This document shows positions 60,853 to 64,000 of a DNA stretch of 64,000 nucleotides, piece after piece. How positions within the stretch are numbered: position 1 is the first letter of the stretch; each line of letters starts with the position of its first letter. This DNA is from Butyrivibrio sp. XPD2006 (GTDB lineage: Bacteria; Bacillota; Clostridia; Lachnospirales; Lachnospiraceae), in contig NZ_ATVT01000004.1 in NCBI RefSeq assembly GCF_000420865.1, positions 1 to 64,000 of the forward strand, read 5' to 3'. The notes beneath the pieces are model-generated. The model was not told where the DNA came from and did not search any database. It saw nothing but the letters and a program-made list of their open reading frames with translations. A program made the translations under genes and the position numbers.

Positions 60853-62175
60853 TCAATCAGCTTTATATACTATTTTGCCCCGGCATATTGTGAAGAATAT
60901 CTTCCCGGGAAGCTTCTCTCCCAGGAACGGTGTATTTGACGCCTTGGAAACACTTTTGTCAAATACCCACTCTTCATCGGGATTAAAGATCACAATGTCC
61001 GCATAGGATCCCTCTCTTACGGTACCGGCATCCAGTCCGTACAGCGCAGCCGGCTTGGCACTCATAACAGATAAAAGCTCCATCATGCTAAGGTGTCCGG
61101 GTCTTACAAGCTCCCTTATGCCAAGCGCAAGCGAGGTCTCAAGTCCTGTAATTCCGCTTGGAGCCTCTCTAAAGCTCTTTGCCTTCTCCTCTTTGGAGTG
61201 CGGAGCATGATCCGTTGCGATCATATCTATTGTTCCGTCCTTGAGGCCTTGAATTATTGCAAGTCTGTCGCTCTCAAAGCGAAGCGGCGGATTCATCTTG
61301 GCAAGTGTCCCATGAGTCCTGACTGCATCCTGAGTAAGAGTAAAGTGATGGGGAGTTGCCTCGGCGAATACCTTGACCCACTCTCTTCTTGCCTGCCTTA
61401 TAAGTTCCACCGATTCAGCAGCACTGATGTGCTGGACCACGATCGTAGCTCCGGTCTTTTTGGCTATTTCTATATCTCTTTTGACCATTGAGATCTCAGC
61501 ATCTCTTGGTGAGCCCTTAAGTCCTAGCTCTTCTGCGACCTCGCCGGCATTGATACCGTTGTCTGTTATAAATGAAGGATCCTCTTCGTGAAGGCTTATC
61601 ACTCTGTCGAGCTTAACTGCCTCTTCGCAAGCCCTCTCCATTACTTTTGCATCAGTAATGGGTTTACCGTCATCGGTGAAAAGAACTGCTCCCGCCTCTA
61701 CAAGCTTATCCATAGGCGTAAGTTCTTTTCCCTCCATATTCATGGTGACATTTCCGCAGGTGTACACGTTGATCCCGGTCTTGCTGCCTCTTTCAAGTAC
61801 ATCCTTAACAGTGTCAACATTGTCCATGTGAGGATCGGTGTTACCCATCATGATGACACTGGTAAATCCGCCTCTGGCCGCAGCTGCCGCACCTGTGTCT
61901 ATATCCTCTTTATAAGTAAATCCCGGATCTCTGAAATGAACATGTCCGTCCACCAGACCCGGTGCAACAATGCACCCTCCGGCATCTATTTCCGTAATAC
62001 CCTCTTCATGAGCCTCTCCGCCTGCCTCTCTCATGAAAAGGCTCTCTCTGGCCATCTCATCCAGGCTTCCGCTCATTCCGATCTTTACAATCCTGTCTCC
62101 GTCAATGAGCATGTCATAGACACCCTCAGTCTCTGTGGCAGGATCCATGATTCTTCCGTTCTTTATAAGTAACAT
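60853..62175 (-). CDS. pyrC: dihydroorotase
   Basis: 440 residues, class I amidohydrolase. Metal-binding VDGHVHFRDPGFTYKEDI, MMGNTDPHMDNVD, VQHISAAESVELIRQ, and the catalytic Asp in IATDHAPHSKEEK. Closes the dihydroorotate ring in pyrimidine synthesis. First visible gene of the operon; pyrB, pyrE and pyrF are not in the window. ATG at 62175 has AAGGAGG upstream. Confidence 0.97.
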   Translation of the reverse strand: MLLIKNGRIMDPATETEGVYDMLIDGDRIVKIGMSGSLDEMARESLFMREAGGEAHEEGITEIDAGGCIVAPGLVDGHVHFRDPGFTYKEDIDTGAAAAARGGFTSVIMMGNTDPHMDNVDTVKDVLERGSKTGINVYTCGNVTMNMEGKELTPMDKLVEAGAVLFTDDGKPITDAKVMERACEEAVKLDRVISLHEEDPSFITDNGINAGEVAEELGLKGSPRDAEISMVKRDIEIAKKTGATIVVQHISAAESVELIRQARREWVKVFAEATPHHFTLTQDAVRTHGTLAKMNPPLRFESDRLAIIQGLKDGTIDMIATDHAPHSKEEKAKSFREAPSGITGLETSLALGIRELVRPGHLSMMELLSVMSAKPAALYGLDAGTVREGSYADIVIFNPDEEWVFDKSVSKASNTPFLGEKLPGKIFFTICRGKIVYKAD

Positions 62176-62293
62176 GCATGCCTCCTTCGTGGTACGCTCC
62201 TATATACTTTAACATAAAACAAGAAATCTATTCCATTTTTGAGCCACTCATGAGAAAATAAATACGATATTTCTTAAAGAGAGGCACAGATAA

Positions 62294-63031
62294 ATGATTC
62301 GTACAATAATTATATTTATATTTCTCATTATCTTCCTGATAGTCAGCCTGCCCATGCAGCTTGTGCTCTTCATAATGCACAAGTTCAATGATGAAAAGGC
62401 GAGAAAGGCATCTCTTGCCATCGTAAGCTGGGCTTTCAACGTGATACTGTTTATCGGCGGAATCAAACGCATCGTCATCGGCGAAGATAATGTTCCCAAG
62501 GACGAAGCTGTGCTCTATGTCAGCAACCACCGCAGTATCTTTGATATCGTAGTCACTTACCCAAGAGTCCCCGGACGCACAGGCTACATAGCCAAGCAGG
62601 AATCCATGAAGCTTCCGGTTATCAGCTTCTGGATGGTATATCTTGACTGTCTTTTCCTTGACAGATCCGACATCCGCAAGGGTCTTGAAATGGTACTGAC
62701 AGCAATTGACAAGGTTAAAAACGGCATTTCAATCTTCATTTACCCGGAAGGCACCAGAAACAAAACTGATCAGCCCCTTGGTGAGTTCCATAAGGGAAGC
62801 TTCAAGATTGCTCAAAAGGCTGATTGTCCCATCGTTCCGGTAGTTGTAAATCATACCAGAGACTGCTTCGAAAACCATATGCCCTGGATCAAAAAGACCA
62901 CTGTTGTTATTGAGTACTGTGAGCCCATCAGGATAAAAGAGCTTGATAAAGAAGACCAGAAGAACATCGACCAGTACGTTAAGAACATAATCGAGCAGAC
63001 ATATATAAAGAACGAAAATCTCGAAATCTGA
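62294..63031 (+). CDS. plsC: 1-acyl-sn-glycerol-3-phosphate acyltransferase
   Basis: 245 residues. N-terminal membrane helix (IIIFIFLIIFLIVSLPM), catalytic NHRSIFDI (NHx4D), substrate-binding FIYPEGTRNK, and CPIVPVVVNHTRDCF. Adds the second acyl chain in phosphatidic acid synthesis at the cytoplasmic membrane. Own terminator follows. Confidence 0.95.
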   Translation: MIRTIIIFIFLIIFLIVSLPMQLVLFIMHKFNDEKARKASLAIVSWAFNVILFIGGIKRIVIGEDNVPKDEAVLYVSNHRSIFDIVVTYPRVPGRTGYIAKQESMKLPVISFWMVYLDCLFLDRSDIRKGLEMVLTAIDKVKNGISIFIYPEGTRNKTDQPLGEFHKGSFKIAQKADCPIVPVVVNHTRDCFENHMPWIKKTTVVIEYCEPIRIKELDKEDQKNIDQYVKNIIEQTYIKNENLEI

Positions 63032-63039
63032 GCATAGAA

Positions 63040-63085
63040 AACCGCTTTGCATCTCCCGAAAGGTGATACAAAGCGGTTATTTTTT
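63040..63085. terminator. terminator after plsC
   Basis: Stem AACCGCTTTG / CAAAGCGGTT with an inner ATC-CC/GG-GAT extension, followed by ATTTTTTTT. Also directly after the ddl stop on the other strand. Confidence 0.88.
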
Positions 63086-64000
63086 TTACATCTTGCTTCC
63101 CTTGGCGCCTCCGCCGAGCTTAACGCCCTCAAGAACGTTGGTCTCAAAGGAATATACAACCTTGTGATTCTCTCTGTCTGCCTTAAGAGCCAGCTGGATC
63201 ATGTTGTCCAGAAGATGCTCATACTTCATTCCGAGAGGCTCCCAGAGATAGAAAGCAAGAGATCCCGGAATTGTGTTGATCTCATTGAGATAAACTTCAT
63301 TGGTGTCCATATCGATCATAAAGTCGATTCTGGATACGCCGCTGCATCCAAGAGCAATGAATGCGTCAACAGCCATCTTTCTGATCTTATCTCTCATCTC
63401 TGAAGAGATGTCTGCGGGAATCTTTCTCTTAAGAGAAGCCATTCCCTTAGATCCGCCTGTCTTGGCACCGCCCTTAGAGCCGCTGATATATTTATCTTCA
63501 AAAGAAAGGATCTCATCTGAGTTTACAGGCTCCTCACACTCGGAAGCTTCTGCTGACTCGTAGTCACCAAGAACTGAGCAGTTGATCTCTTTGAGATTTG
63601 AAATAGCTCGCTCTACAAGTATCTTCTTGGAGAACTCAAAGCCAAGGTCCAGTGCCTCCAAAAGCTCGTCCCTGTCCTTAGCAACCTTGATACCGATACT
63701 TGATCCAAGGTTCAAAGGCTTGATGATAACGGGATAAGTGAATGCTGACTCAATCTTTGAAACAAGAGCATCAACATCCTCGTAGTCTTTCCATGTGTAG
63801 CACTTGCAGTCAAGAACAGGAATTCCGCTGTCCTTAAGAACTGTCTTCATAACATATTTGTTCATTCCAACTGCTGAAGAGAGAACGTCACAGCCAACAA
63901 CAGGAAGTCCCATTGTAGCAAGGTAGCCCTGAAGGGTTCCGTCCTCAACATTGGTTCCGTGAACTATTGGAAACGCAACGTCTACAGTAGTGATAACGTT
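63086..64000 (-). CDS. ddl: D-alanine-D-alanine ligase (partial, 5' end outside window)
   Basis: At least 304 residues; the frame is open to the window edge, with VDVAFPIVHGTNVEDGTLQG (the DVVFPVLHGxxGEDGT region) in the last bases, so the ATG at 63913 is internal. ATP-grasp ligase for peptidoglycan precursor synthesis: GMNKYVMKTVLKDSGIP, FTYPVIIKPLNLGSSIGI, and VYLNEINTIPGSLAFYLWEPLG. It has a Gly/Lys-rich insert (SGSKGGAKTGGSKGMASLKRK) before the RKIPADI helix and a Gly/Lys tail (LGGGAKGSKM), both unusual. Confidence 0.94.
   Translation of the reverse strand, partial: NVITTVDVAFPIVHGTNVEDGTLQGYLATMGLPVVGCDVLSSAVGMNKYVMKTVLKDSGIPVLDCKCYTWKDYEDVDALVSKIESAFTYPVIIKPLNLGSSIGIKVAKDRDELLEALDLGFEFSKKILVERAISNLKEINCSVLGDYESAEASECEEPVNSDEILSFEDKYISGSKGGAKTGGSKGMASLKRKIPADISSEMRDKIRKMAVDAFIALGCSGVSRIDFMIDMDTNEVYLNEINTIPGSLAFYLWEPLGMKYEHLLDNMIQLALKADRENHKVVYSFETNVLEGVKLGGGAKGSKM

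Overview
The window looks like chromosome of a low-to-mid GC, Gram-positive-type Clostridia member, most probably Lachnospiraceae. The evidence is the 16S rRNA 5' end, the dnaX-ybaB-recR and pyrC-pyrK-pyrD gene orders, Thr/Glu-rich lipoproteins with clear lipoboxes, a PcsB/CwlO-like NlpC/P60 protein, a sigma-28-type promoter and several family-unknown proteins typical of that group. A Butyrivibrio-like genus is only a guess. Strong AGGAGG ribosome binding sites decide most starts; several genes start with GTG or TTG.

Layout. 1-10994: 16S rRNA 5' end with its promoter (minus), CvpA-like protein, DUF5711-like propeller, galM, recR, ybaB, dnaX, a phosphofructokinase with a mixed-type active site, tRNA-Ser(CGA) with its own promoter, an orphan LytTR regulator, two lipoproteins and a NUDIX hydrolase. 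11047-17669: one minus-strand operon with a ferredoxin/ASKHA corrinoid-activator-like protein, a cupin, a 56-residue Cys-rich protein and a complete MalFGK-type sugar ABC importer. 17888-24547: a plus-strand operon of SPFH/zinc-ribbon, zinc-ribbon/TM and TPM proteins (like Bacillus ydjI-ydjG-ydjH) followed by two tandem 7TM diguanylate cyclases.

24596-36119 is the most unusual part. A minus operon (cooC, 2-hydroxyacyl-CoA dehydratase-like beta and alpha subunits, HgdC-like activator, a 55-residue membrane protein, an acetyl-CoA-synthase-like domain protein, and an old-yellow-enzyme/FeS/FAD reductase) stands back to back with a plus operon (second beta/alpha pair and a paralogous 71-residue membrane protein). 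A CooT-like and a His-rich protein follow. CooC keeps its CxC motif, CooT its Met-Cys N-terminus, and the His-rich protein resembles a nickel chaperone, yet no CO dehydrogenase or hydrogenase gene is visible. I infer an uncharacterised, probably nickel-linked, ATP-driven reductive system with two dehydratase-like modules sharing one activator.

36132-44114: phosphoglucomutase, a radical SAM protein and a heterodimeric ABC exporter preceded by a 23-codon leader peptide and two tandem terminators (ribosome-mediated attenuation), then small membrane proteins, one apparently split by a one-base frameshift. 44119-51900 is an accessory stretch: HTH-VanZ fusion, VanZ pseudogene, HTH/BRO pair whose promoter is buried in two palindromes, a nucleotidyltransferase-NUDIX-GNAT-methyltransferase operon between 16-bp direct repeats, an ORF6N/PLD-like protein with a palindromic operator and an intragenic copy, and an XRE regulator. 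51968-64000 returns to core functions: guaA, NlpC/P60 protein, trigger-factor-like lipoprotein, ispE, a sigma-28-promoted gene, pyrD-pyrK-pyrC, plsC and the partial ddl gene cut by the window end.
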